The notes under the pieces are model-generated. The model was not told the origin of the DNA. It did not search any database and worked only from the letters and a program-made list of their open reading frames with translations. From contig JABRWF010000003.1 in the NCBI GenBank assembly GCA_018343915.1, forward strand, positions 2,170,001-2,234,000: DNA of 64,000 bases, read 5' to 3'. This document shows, piece after piece, positions 22,754 to 32,795 of the stretch. A program made the translations under genes and the position numbers. The DNA is from Agroathelia rolfsii. Its lineage: Eukaryota; Basidiomycota; Agaricomycetes; Amylocorticiales; Amylocorticiaceae. Position 1 is the first letter of the stretch. Every line of letters starts with the position of its first letter.

Positions 22754-24610
22754 TACTAACGTTTGCCTAGTGTCGAGGAATTCTCAGGAACTCAACAACC
22801 ACAAAGGAAATTTGGCTGGTGCTTGCGGGACAACTAATAGAGAATGATTATGAGGCCTACAAAGTAAATTTACTTTGTGCAAATATAATGAGATGCGCCC
22901 AAGATCAGTTGAGAAAGTGCTCATCTAGAGTTGAGGAATTAGTAATGGATGCTTTGCGCCAAGGAGGCACAACGTCGGCGCAAAGCGGTGTTTTTGGCCC
23001 GCGCGTGCCGGTGTTGGCGGCTGTACCTTCTCTCTCTGCAGCTGCCAGCGCTGACCGCGCTCGCTTTCTTGTTTTCACCCGCCCGCCACTCCCTTTTCCA
23101 TGCTTGTCTTTTAAGCATGCCACATGTAATTCTCGAGACAAGCATGCGCCTCGCATTCACAAATCATTGGTACAGTAGTAATCTATCTCCTGTTTCATAT
23201 ATAGCACGGCCTGGTAGCAAGCCGCGGGAGATGAGGCAGCGAGGTGGTCCCACCCGCCCATCGCTGCTTGCCTCGATCTCTCCACAGGTGCTACCCAGCC
23301 GGGCTCGGAAAGCGCTACGCGCCTTCACCCCATCTGCACCGCCGCTCCATCTTAGCCTAGCCAGCACATGAGCCAGGGCCAAAGACGCAGTTGTCACACG
23401 GAAATTTGACTCTCCGACACGGCAGCCCTGCGGCACACCTGTAGCTTCCAAATATGGAAGCCTTCACTCAGCGATACCTCCTTCCTAATTGGGACGCTAG
23501 TATTAGGTGTTGAGGAATTCTCAATTCTCAAATCCCCAAGCCATTATCTCTAGCATCCACAATAGAGAGAAATTATACTTTAGTAGTAAAAGTGATTGAA
23601 ATTCACATCAATATGTAAAATACAAGGATCAATAGTGTTTACTATGTACAGTTATGCCTATTGCTTCTATTATTTTAACTCTAAAGTGTGAATGTATATT
23701 GTCTAAGTCCATAGCTACATCTGTCCATAGCTAGTAGGCAGAAATTGAAATTGAATGAGTTTTGGAGCTATATTAGAGCTCAATAAATCTGCTGATGAAT
23801 GGTATTAAGATAGACCAATAAAAGAAAAATAAGACATAGGCATGAATAGCAAACTTGAAAGTCCCTTGTTGGTGTATCCATAAGCATTTGATAATTTTGC
23901 ATTAAGCCTAAGACTGGAGTTCAATGCAGCCATTGTAGATTAACAGAGTGGATATAGCTAAGATGAGCAAGTAGTGGTGCTAGTGGTGTAGCTGGTGTAT
24001 TAGGAGCCTGAGATGCAATGAATGCAATAAAAAGGCTGCTAAAGCAAGTATATTCCTTGAGATCAGAGTAGTTTGCAAGGTAGTTGTTGATACTTGCAAT
24101 AAGGCTGGCCCTACTAAGCTCCCTTGCATTCAAATCCATCAATGAAAATGAAAGGGAGAGTACATGCGTAAGAACAATTGCCATTTTGGAACATCGCCAT
24201 AACTGGATGTCGGTGCATGAAGCGGAGCTTAAAAACGAGTCTCACCGTGCTCTCTATGTCATACTTAGCATGAAAACCCATGGTACACACTAAGAAGTGA
24301 GTTGAAGATGCTCGGAGAAATACTTTTTAGAGCTTTTGATATACTTAGAGCCTTTACGTGAAAGTATTAGCCATAAAATTAGCAGCAGAGTTTTCCTGGA
24401 GCAAAACAGTCATTTTTGAAACATAGATAAGACTCTAGCATGTGCAGTCCTGAATATTTTTTTATCAAAGACATAGAAGTCATCTAGAGCATTTTTAGAT
24501 CACCTGTTGCTTGTAGCAAGTGACTGATATGAGTTGTTGTGCTATAATCAGCCAATCTTTGCCAATTCCTCGACATTAAGAAATTCCTCGATACTAGGGA
24601 AACGTTAGTA
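22754..24610. mobile_element. Decayed TA-flanked terminal-inverted-repeat element (Tc1/mariner-like)
   Basis: The left end reads TA then CTAACGTTTGCCTAGTGTCG at 22756. The right end at 24610, read on the minus strand, is TA then CTAACGTTTCCCTAGTATCG. The match continues with AGGAATT, giving 26 of 28 positions identical. TA on both outer sides fits the TA target duplication of the Tc1/mariner superfamily, and the 1.86-kb length is close to fungal Fot1/pogo elements. The motif TCGAGGAATT recurs near both ends, and a variant sits at 23514, suggesting subterminal repeats or a nested insertion. I found no intact transposase frame. Reading frames inside, such as 23921-24184 minus, are not recognisable as transposase. 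Confidence 0.7.
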
Positions 24611-24938
24611 CGTGGTGATTGATGATCACTGGACTGATACACCAAATCCAAGATACGTACGTATGTGACCAACTCAAAGATACAAATCAAATATCTGCGT
24701 GCTGGCGCATGTACTTAACGAGTTCAAGAGCTAAAGCAGCGCAGTCCAGAGCAAAACTCGGAATTCAAAATTCAAAATTCAAAAAAAGCAAATTCGATTG
24801 TAAAACAAGCATGTTCCATGACAAGATTAGTTATAGCTGACGAGACATCGAAATCTGTTGGAAATTATAGTCAAGAAATGCTTAGTTGTAATAGTCAGGT
24901 CATATCTTACCATGGCTCCAACTTTCTACTTCCAACTA

Positions 24939-26027
24939 TTATTTCTGGTAGGCTGACGCCATATCTCGCCGATCGACCGCGCGCTGGGGTATCCTGATTA
25001 CGAGCTTCTGTAAGGACGAGCGTATGGTGATCAGATCTTGACTTGTTGTCCCCTCCATCTCCGGCCCAACAACGCGCAAGGATGTGGGAGGTCGATGTGG
25101 GGAAACCGGTCTATCCCGGATTATCTTCGACGACGATATCTTTAGACCAAGTTTCAGCCTAATTCTTGATGTAGGGTTTTTCTTCAATGTTTTTCGCCTC
25201 TTCTCTAGTGAATTGGTCGGGATGAACAAGAAGGGGGATACCGGAGTCTCGTGTTTACATGGTTGCAGAAGTTCGTCGTCTTGACAATCAGAGTCTCCTT
25301 CAAGAATGTGCAGTACATCCTCAGCAAGTGATCTCTTGTTGAGGTTCAAGTTTGCTACAATCCGCTGGGAACGATGTTCGGCTAATAGATGCAATCCACG
25401 CTGTGATGCCGCCCAGTCTTTCGCAGACACCTTTGTCTTGTAGCAGCCATACTTGCCGTCCTGCTTAGTCACCAGTCCATGCAAGAAGGCGCAATCCTCT
25501 TCAATAGACATGATGGACTCGAAAGGCACCGAAGCGATGGTCAGCAACGGATGAACTACAATTGAGTTGGGCTCATCGCTGCCATTCATATGCCGGTATG
25601 CGAGTCCAAATTCATAAATAAATGATGTAGGCAGTTCGATTGGTATTCGATAGCGCAGGTTAAACCATCTTTCCGCAACCTGACGTGTTTCGTAAGAGAA
25701 CTCAGATAATGGAATCTCTCTCTGAGACGAGGCCCCCGGACGCGGTGAAAGCTTGTCTGGCTCGAAGGTAGATGGTGCCGTACAATGTAGATCTGACTTC
25801 TTTTCGTTTCCAACAGCAGTGAAATGCGGAGTTAAGGCCACAACATTAGATAGGATGGTTGGTTTGATGCTTGGAATCTGGTCCAATATTGTGTTAGGAC
25901 AGACTTGTATGGTAGGAGCATGGATCCGTTCAAGTTGACCATTTTCATAAGATCCCGGTTCTCGAAGCCACCGATCATATCTTTTCTCGGTATTGGCATA
26001 GTTTCTGATCAGCTTGTGTGGATGCAT
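24939..26027 (-). CDS. Paralogue 2 of the zinc-finger-associated domain; no zinc fingers
   Basis: A single open frame of 362 residues from the ATG at 26027 (MHPHKLIRNYANTEKRYDRW). About 120 variable N-terminal residues precede a domain matching the middle of the large zinc-finger protein, from QVAERWFNLRYRI (near 25685) through FESIMSIEEDCAFLHGL and YKTKVSAKDWAASQRG to ETPVSPFLFIPTN (near 25220). The C-terminal 90 residues are basic and rich in Ser/Ile. The family is new to me, so no function is assigned. The lack of an intron, an intact frame and good conservation of the core motifs suggest a functional gene, though the real start could lie in an upstream exon. A role in binding the same partners as the big protein would be inference only. 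Confidence 0.65.
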   Translation of the reverse strand: MHPHKLIRNYANTEKRYDRWLREPGSYENGQLERIHAPTIQVCPNTILDQIPSIKPTILSNVVALTPHFTAVGNEKKSDLHCTAPSTFEPDKLSPRPGASSQREIPLSEFSYETRQVAERWFNLRYRIPIELPTSFIYEFGLAYRHMNGSDEPNSIVVHPLLTIASVPFESIMSIEEDCAFLHGLVTKQDGKYGCYKTKVSAKDWAASQRGLHLLAEHRSQRIVANLNLNKRSLAEDVLHILEGDSDCQDDELLQPCKHETPVSPFLFIPTNSLEKRRKTLKKNPTSRIRLKLGLKISSSKIIRDRPVSPHRPPTSLRVVGPEMEGTTSQDLITIRSSLQKLVIRIPQRAVDRRDMASAYQK

Positions 26028-26571
26028 GATCTTCTTGAGGACAAGGGATAATAGGCTGTTTGCAAGCAGTAAGCTTTTCTCGTGAAAACACGAATGTAAC
26101 TATTTTTTTTTACCCATCCGAAACCCAGTCACGTGATCAAATATCCCTTATCCTAAGTACTAAACCGTTATCAAATCAAAAAAAAAAACTTGTATACAAG
26201 AAATTCCCCTAATGGTATAGTAAGCAAGTTTATATTAAAGGGTAGATGCATAAAGAGTTTAGAGATAAAAGGGAGTAAATTTCGTGCCAAGATACTGCAT
26301 TAGGGAAAACGCCACCAAATGGCACTGGCTAGGTCAGCTGTTAATTAGGGTGCAATAAACTATGTTCATGCACAATCTCTGAAAACCGACCGGCTGAGGT
26401 GTTTTTTCTGCTCTGAGAATGCTCTGTTTTGCGCTTGCTTGATATTCCTTGCACTTTGGGGGCGTTGACCTTAGCACGATTCTTTTCTTTTTCTCTGCTT
26501 AATCCTGTTGCATAGGGCTGTGACGTCGGTACTATGGTTGGAGGGTAAAGTTTTGTATGCATAAGAGCTGG
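26028..26571. other. Intergenic region, possibly the 3' tail of paralogue 3
   Basis: Contains a 73-codon basic reading frame (26341-26562, minus) with Lys/Arg/Ser-rich composition that could be a detached 3' exon of paralogue 3. No other feature. The region is AT-rich, with a poly-T run near 26103 and a poly-A run near 26178. Confidence 0.4.
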
Positions 26572-27659
26572 CTAATCATCAGAAGACCGGATTGAACTCG
26601 GTAATGACGCCTTCGATTTCAATCGCGGTTGATCTAACGCCGCCACTAGGGCAGTAGTCGAAATGCGAGGTTTCTTGTGCGGGGGAGCCAGCTGATCATG
26701 AGAACGCCCGAAAGGTTCGACGAATCTAGGAGAAGATACCTTTGGCTGCTGCAATTTTGATGTTGCTCCTGTAATCGGATAATTGGAGTTGATGTGCGGA
26801 AGGGAGGAGTGACTATTGCTGGAAAGCCCAGCAGGCTTTGACGATGCGTTTGCTTGTATGTACGGCTGAGCTAGCGTCGCCACTAACAGTGGGTCAATAG
26901 CTGAAAGACGAGGTTTCTTTCGCGGAAGAGCCAGCTGCTCATCTGAGGGGCCGGAATTTTCTAAAGATTTTAGGGATGATCCATTTGATTGCTGCAATGC
27001 ATGCAGTGAGTCAGCTTGTTTATGAACCTTTTCACTTGTCATTAGCTCTCAATTCCTCAGTGGATACGAACAAGAACGGCGTTACTGGGGTGATATCAAA
27101 GTCTCCAGGAGACAAGGGTTTGGTATCTTTCATATTGATTCCTAAAGCCTTCAAGACGCCCTAAGCAACTTTCTTCTCGTTAATCTTGATCGGTGGCACC
27201 GCTGCAACTAATGCCTTAATTTCTGACTGAAAGCGACGCTGTGATTTGACCCGTTCGTCCCCGGAGACCTTGGTATCAAAGAAGCGGAACTCGCCATCCT
27301 GCCTGTGTACCAAGCCAGCCAAATAATAGTCTTGGCAGTATGTTTTGGGAGGATATAGCACAAATGGCAGCAGTTTTCAAGGGATACAATTCAGTGGATA
27401 TTTCCTTTGAGCTGCTAGGAGGCATTCTCCCATATGCAAGGAGAAATTCTGGTAGGGAGGACGCTGAATCTACTGTCACCCCAATGGAGTGATCGAGGTC
27501 AAACCAGTCGAAAAGGTGCCAATACAGATCGGAAGCGACTTCATCTGAGGGGAAATCCAATTCGGAAGTTGGAACATAGGATTGGGATTTTTTCTGAGAG
27601 GATTTGCAAGCAGCTGAGGATATACGTCTCGCAAGCGCGTTAGCCTGGAGGTGAGCCAT
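26572..27659 (-). pseudogene. Paralogue 3 of the zinc-finger-associated domain, broken
   Basis: The ATG at 27659 opens MAHLQANALARRIS. The domain begins with DWFDLDHSIG (near 27510) and SLPEFLLAYGRMP, which aligns well to paralogue 4 (RLPEFGLAYDKIP). Near 27350-27365 the homology switches frame from LYPLKTAAICAI to YYLAGLVHRQDGE. An in-frame TAG at 27161-27163 then interrupts the domain just before GVLKALGINMKD and FDITPVTPFLFVSTEEL. A TGA at 27032-27034 follows, and homology resumes in another frame with two similar Lys/Arg blocks (LALPRKKPRLS, LAPPHKKPRIS) comparable to SPPHKKTRVS in paralogue 4. At least two frame changes and one stop in a conserved domain indicate a pseudogene. An unrecognised intron could explain one break but hardly all. 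Confidence 0.65.
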
Positions 27660-28555
27660 TTGAAAATTATTACTGGTATACTGTTCAAGTTGACGTTAAG
27701 TAAGCTGTTTGGATGCCACCAAAATACCGTTTCTGTGTCACGCTCGGTTTGTCACACGCGTGCTGTTGCTCAAAGCACGCAAAGCACTTAAAATCGCCGA
27801 AACATGGATTCTCAATACTTAGTACATACATATATTTGAATACCAGGAAAAGGTGCTTTATATTTTGACGAAGTTCCTTGGCTACTTAGATCATAATTCT
27901 TGGTGAAAACTACCTCAAATTACTCAGAAAAGCATTGCCAGTGAAAAGGGTCGAATAAGTAATGACGAAAGCACATAAGTGACATAGACCTAATTGTATG
28001 AAACTATATCAAATAAGCACAAAGGTGCGTTTACCAAAAAAGGGGTGATACAGTGCGTGTGGAGTTGAGACCTGTTGGCACGGCAGAAACAGGACGTCAT
28101 TGATATTAGGGTCATTTAGAGCTAATTCGATGGTGTTTTCATCAGGCATAGTTGCTTGTTCACTGGCACTTGGCCTTGATCAGCGCGGTGTAGCCCTCCG
28201 ACTACATTTAAAAATGTCAAATTTGCCGCCTAAAAGGCGAGGGGGAACGCCGTGGTTAAAATGAAGTTTGAAGCTTGACGATTTACACGCAGTGCCTCCT
28301 CATGCGACCAAGGTTTCGGAATGTAGGTTGGATAGTATTTCGGAAGTTATAAAGTGGAAGTACATATATTATTAGATGAAAAAAATCCTAAGAGGTCACA
28401 GATGAGGTTGATACTTTGCCCAAGTAGACACTACTTCCGCAGAAATCGCTATAAATCTGTTTATGTGATTAATTACAGTGGAAATAGTCGTCTGGTTTTT
28501 AAAAAAGATGGCGTACCTTGCAACATTTGGATGTTTCGATTACCCGTTTCAGGGC
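27660..28555. other. Intergenic region
   Basis: AT-rich spacer between paralogues 3 and 4. No convincing gene, repeat or transposon end recognised. Confidence 0.5.
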
Positions 28556-29599
28556 CTAAAGTTCAAAACTCATGGCATGATCACTTCCCAGATCCTTGGA
28601 AGGGTTTTGAAACAAACCATGTGCACCAGAACTGGTGCCGATCGATATGATTTGATTCAGCTCAGTGTGCCGGTGCGATGGCGCTGCTGTTTCGTCAGAA
28701 ACACGAGTTTTTTTGTGAGGGGGGCTTGATTCCTTATTGACAGTGAGACTAGGTGATAAGACATCCAAATGTACGGCTAGACGTTTACGGCTCTTTCCGG
28801 ACTTCGCCATTGTATTGGTGTTGATCTTCAGCTCCTTCGTGGGCACAAACAAGAAAGGTGTCACTGGTGTAATGTCAACCCCAGCTCGCTGCGTCCGCCA
28901 TTCCTCAGACTGCAGGTCATCGCCTACACTGCTAAGCACGTCCAAAATATCTCTGGAAGTCGTTTTCTTGTCAACGCTCTGTGGGAGCAGCTGCGTTGAG
29001 GTCGATGTTCTGGTATACGCCTGGAGGAGACGAAACTGAGACTTGAGTTGATCCTCCAAAGAAACCTTAGTCTTGAAGAGACGGTATTGGTTGGATTGCC
29101 TGTGTATCAGCCCGTACAGGTAATAACCCGGAATAAGGATAATGGTGTCAAAGAATGTAGAACCAATGACGCCTGGCCGCAATGGATAGAAGATACTCCC
29201 AAGGGAATGTGTGCTTTCCTTTAAATCATGAACAGGAATCTTGTCGTACGCAAGTCCAAATTCAGGCAGGCGTCTTCCAAGATCCTCTACAATTTCAATT
29301 GATTGATGGGTGTCGAACCATTCATTAAGATTCTCTATCCGTTTGCTAATATGGATTCCACTCAGACCAATATTGTCAAAACCTTCGTTCGAGTCCGCCA
29401 CGATTGCTTGCTGAGACGATTTGCCTGCCTGTGGGAACGGCGCACGCCGGTTGTGGGAAGTGTTGCTCTCAAGTGCGCCCATTGCTGAAGTATCCTGTTT
29501 CCCGGTGGATTGGACTGTGCGGACTGTTGATACTGATGAGCGCGAACGGCTGCCTGTGTAAGTTGATCGCACTCGGGCTACATTGCTGGTGGATGTCAC
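28556..29599 (-). CDS. Paralogue 4 of the zinc-finger-associated domain; no zinc fingers
   Basis: An open frame of 347 codons. Its first ATG is at 29482 (MGALESNTSHN), while the upstream part stays open to a possible acceptor near 29618, so a 5' exon may be missing. The domain runs from ENLNEWFDTHQSIE (near 29335) through LPEFGLAYDKIP, SIFYPLRPGVIGSTFFDTI, YYLYGLIHRQSNQYRLFKTK and KKTTSRDILDVLSS to DITPVTPFLFVPTKEL (near 28850). The C-terminal 110 residues hold a basic SGKSRKR cluster and PPHKKTRVS, which may be nuclear localisation signals. It is closest to broken paralogue 3. It is divergent from NDUFAF5, with about 310 bp between the frames. Function unknown. Confidence 0.6.
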   Translation of the reverse strand: MTSTSNVARVRSTYTGSRSRSSVSTVRTVQSTGKQDTSAMGALESNTSHNRRAPFPQAGKSSQQAIVADSNEGFDNIGLSGIHISKRIENLNEWFDTHQSIEIVEDLGRRLPEFGLAYDKIPVHDLKESTHSLGSIFYPLRPGVIGSTFFDTIILIPGYYLYGLIHRQSNQYRLFKTKVSLEDQLKSQFRLLQAYTRTSTSTQLLPQSVDKKTTSRDILDVLSSVGDDLQSEEWRTQRAGVDITPVTPFLFVPTKELKINTNTMAKSGKSRKRLAVHLDVLSPSLTVNKESSPPHKKTRVSDETAAPSHRHTELNQIISIGTSSGAHGLFQNPSKDLGSDHAMSFEL

Positions 29600-29910
29600 A
29601 GTTGCGCCGCATTGCTAGCGGCAGGCCTGAGTTTAGGACTAAGTCCAAATTGGAATTTCCATTTCAAGGAATGTTGCGCATAACTGATTAGTCACATAAT
29701 TACGCTTGTCGTCATACAGCCGGAAACAAAGCCGCACGCCCAATCCGCCTGAGTAAACATCCGAGTTTCAGGAGTTTGGGTTTGACTTGACTTTCGAATT
29801 AAACATTCTATTCTTGAGCTTGAGCCTTGCACATAGCACTGCAGTTACAAAGACATTATCTTTGTCTATACCAGAAAAACGTACACGATCTCTCTCTCTA
29901 GGAGATAACA
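29600..29910. promoter_or_regulatory. Intergenic promoter region, paralogue 4 / NDUFAF5
   Basis: About 310 bp between divergent genes, which may include a 5' exon of paralogue 4. No specific motif recognised. Confidence 0.45.
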
Positions 29911-31230
29911 ATGTTTTCCCTCGCTCGTCAAGCATCGTCAATAAAGCCATACCGTCTGCTCGGTGCACGCCGTTTTGCGGCACATTCATCTTCATCTCCC
30001 GGTGCCAATATCAACACCGTAGGCCCATTTCAAGTCTTTGACAGAGACGTGAAGCGGCGTCAGAAAGATTGGGCCGCACTGCGCGATGGAGGAGAGAGGA
30101 GCAGAACAGTGGATTACTTGCGCGACGAAGTTGCAGACCGGATGATGGAACGACTTATGGTATTCTTTCAATGCATGCGTTCCCTCGAGGTTAGGGATAC
30201 TCAAGGTGGATCCAGGATATCAAGCGCAGATTCAATACCATTCTGGACTTAGGCTCTGGTCCGGGCCACTTCTCCAAGCTCCTGGAGCCTATGAAAACAG
30301 ACAAAGTTGTCATGCTCGACTCTAGTGGTATGCCTAACTTAATGTTCTATGTGAGCAAACGGGATAACATATCTACTAGCTAAGTCGCTACACCGCGACC
30401 CCGATTCTGAATTCGAAGGTGCCTGAGTTAGCCTTAACTTGTCGTCTCAGAGTACTAAATACTCCTCTTTAGTAAAGGTAGAACGCATTCATGCAGATGA
30501 GGAAAACTTTCTAGAGGTCGTCGGACGAAACTCGCAAGAAGCCATCGTATCGTGTCTTAACCTTCATTGGGTGAACGACTTGCCTGGTGCACTTATTCAG
30601 GTCAAGGAAGCTCTCCAACCCGATGGTCTTTTCCTCGGTGCAATGTTTGGCGGTGATACCTTGTTCGAGCTGCGTACTGCATTGCAACTAGCAGAGCTAG
30701 AGCGCGAGGGTGGGATCTCTCCCCATGTATCCCCGATGACGGATACAAGGGATATCTCCAACTTGTTGGGCCGTGCAGGCCTGACACTGCTCACGGTAGA
30801 TTTGGATGAAATAAAAGTAGGATATCCAAGCATGTTTGAGCTGATGGATGATTTGCGAGATATGGGAGAGAGTAATGCTATCATTGGCAGGTACGCCGTC
30901 GTATTTTAGGTTAATCTCATTACATACTCATTTCTATAGGCGCCATTATTTGCACCGTGATACACTCGCAGCTGCCTCGGCCATATATAAAGGCAAGTTT
31001 ATTGTTCGAATATATGCCCACGTATCGACTAACCTGATTTCAGCATTGCATGGTAATGAAGACGGAACAATTCCGGCTACCTTCCAAATCATTTATATGG
31101 TGGGTGCACAGATCCAATCTATTGGAAGCATATTAATTTTTTTGTCTAGATTGGCTGGAAACCCTCCCCCAATCAACCCAAGCCTTTGGAACGTGGCTCG
31201 GGCAAGACAAACCTCAAGGATGTACTATAG
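29911..31230 (+). CDS. NDUFAF5: NDUFAF5-like mitochondrial methyltransferase/hydroxylase for complex I assembly
   Basis: The ATG at 29911 opens [23 protein letters not shown], a basic, Ser/Ala-rich mitochondrial leader. Then come the family start [19 protein letters not shown] and the Rossmann SAM-binding loop [17 protein letters not shown] (near 30240-30290). A small exon encodes [13 protein letters not shown]. Further family motifs are [54 protein letters not shown] and [11 protein letters not shown]. Short introns with GTATTC, GTATGC and GTGCCT donors keep the frame. The last exon ends in TNLKDVL and stops at 31230. In animals NDUFAF5 hydroxylates an Arg of NDUFS7 during complex I assembly. 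The fungal role is inferred by homology. It is convergent with TRM10, with the stop codons 42 bp apart. Confidence 0.92.
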
Positions 31231-31272
31231 ACATCGTATACAAGTACATTTTGATTTGCGCACCCATGGGTA

Positions 31273-32615
31273 TCATGCAACGCTTTCTACAGTGGATGTG
31301 TGTTCGTCTTGCATGTCCATATTTTGTTGTGTACCGTCCGTTTTGGAAGGTTTCTTAGCTTCTGCTATATCTTCGTTTTCGTGTTCGGCGGCATCTTGAT
31401 CCTGATCTCCCTCTTGTATCGCATCTTCAACCCCTTCTTCATCTGCCGCCAACTCATTCTTGTCCCCTTCTATTTTCTTTCCCTTCCCAGCAATAAATTT
31501 ACGCTTAGGCATCACGGTGTACAAGGCCTCCTTCCAGTCCCGCGTTTCCAGCCATCTCAACAAGATCTCAAAGACTTGATTAACCGTCAGCACTTTTCGC
31601 GTCGGCATGTCTGCCATGTATTTTCCTATCGGCAATCTCGCAATGCGGACACCGCCTTCGACAGCTTTGTCTCTGCACAAGTTCTAACCGAATTAAATTA
31701 TTCCAGATACGTGAGTCCATGTTGTTTGGAGAAAAAGAGCGCATATACCTTGTACCGATTACGATCTACTACACCACCAATAATGTACGTCTCGTCCTCC
31801 TTGAGTTCCTCGAGTTCCTCGTCACAGTCAGCCGTGAGATAGACAACTTTATCTTTTTGCGCCTTTTGTGGTGGCCTTTCCGACTTGGTCTCAAGTACGT
31901 TTGGGGATGACGATTCATCCCATAAGCCTTCGTATCCTGTTATCCACCATTCAACCCGTGTCCAGCGTCGGTAGCTTGCATCGTTCATGGTTTCCAGACG
32001 TTCAAACGTCCGGCCATTGAGTGATGTGAATAATAGATTGTGAAATGGGGACGCCGCGCTCCTGTTGGCGCTGTATGTGTAAGCGAGTTGAGATGTCAAC
32101 GAGTTGACCTCCTGCAAAGATAATTAGCAGAGTATCATGTCATGCATATAATCATAATAATAAAAGCTCGTCTTCACAAGCACACTTATCCATACCTTGT
32201 CCGTCATTTTGTCATCAAAACCGAGATCGACCACGACCGTCGCCCCGAACGGTTGCCCTCTCTTCATCTTCTTTTTCTTTCTCCCCTGCTCTCCCCCTTC
32301 TCCATCGTCGTCACTATGCAGCTCACCCGCGGCGCGCTTTTGGGCCCGTTCCTGCTTTTTGCGCTTCTTGGCCTCCTTCTCGCGCGCACGCCGCTCGATC
32401 TTGTATTCCGCGAACCGCGCCGCCTTGGCTGCCTTTTTCTGCTGAGATTTGGACAAGGGAGTGACGTTTGTCAAGGTTGGGTCTTGGACAGCTCCGGGGC
32501 TGCTACTCCTACTAGTGCCGCCGATGGTAGTGCTGATAGTGTCGACAGGTGCAGTCGTAGCCGTGATTTCAGATTCGGCAGCAGTTGATTCAGTGGCAGC
32601 AGCAGAGTCAGCCAT
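31273..32615 (-). CDS. TRM10: tRNA (guanine-9-N1)-methyltransferase TRM10
   Basis: SPOUT-class enzyme that methylates N1 of G9 in tRNA using SAM. Three exons: 32615 to about 32207 (Ser/Thr/Ala-rich N-terminus, then a strongly basic helix SKSQQKKAAKAARFAEYKIE and GATVVVDLGFDDKMTDK); 32113 to about 31735 (EVNSLTSQLAYTYSANR, LLFTSLNGRTFERLE, VYLTADCDEELEELKEDETY, IIGGVVDRNRYK); and about 31683-31273 (NLCRDKAVEGGVRIARLPIG, ADMPTRKVLTVNQVFEILLR, MPKRK). The usual SPOUT active-site Asp (VVDRN) and cofactor-loop motifs are present. An acidic low-complexity tail extends past the catalytic domain. It is divergent from the first thioesterase gene, with 180 bp between start codons. Confidence 0.95.
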
Positions 32616-32795
32616 GAGTGGAAAAATGTCAAGGTATGTGTGTGATAGTGTGTATGTGCGATCGTCGACCGGCTATAAGCGAGCACCGAAACAACTTGCT
32701 TCTTGACCAACTCGAAGGAGTTGTTTGACGCCGAGAACAAGAACAACAGCAGAGGCAGAACTTGAAGTGTGGTTCAAGTTCACACAGAAATAAGC
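32616..32795. promoter_or_regulatory. Shared divergent promoter TRM10 / acyl-protein thioesterase 1
   Basis: 180 bp between the start codons at 32615 (minus) and 32796 (plus). Contains alternating TG/AC-rich sequence, but no assignable element. Confidence 0.5.
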
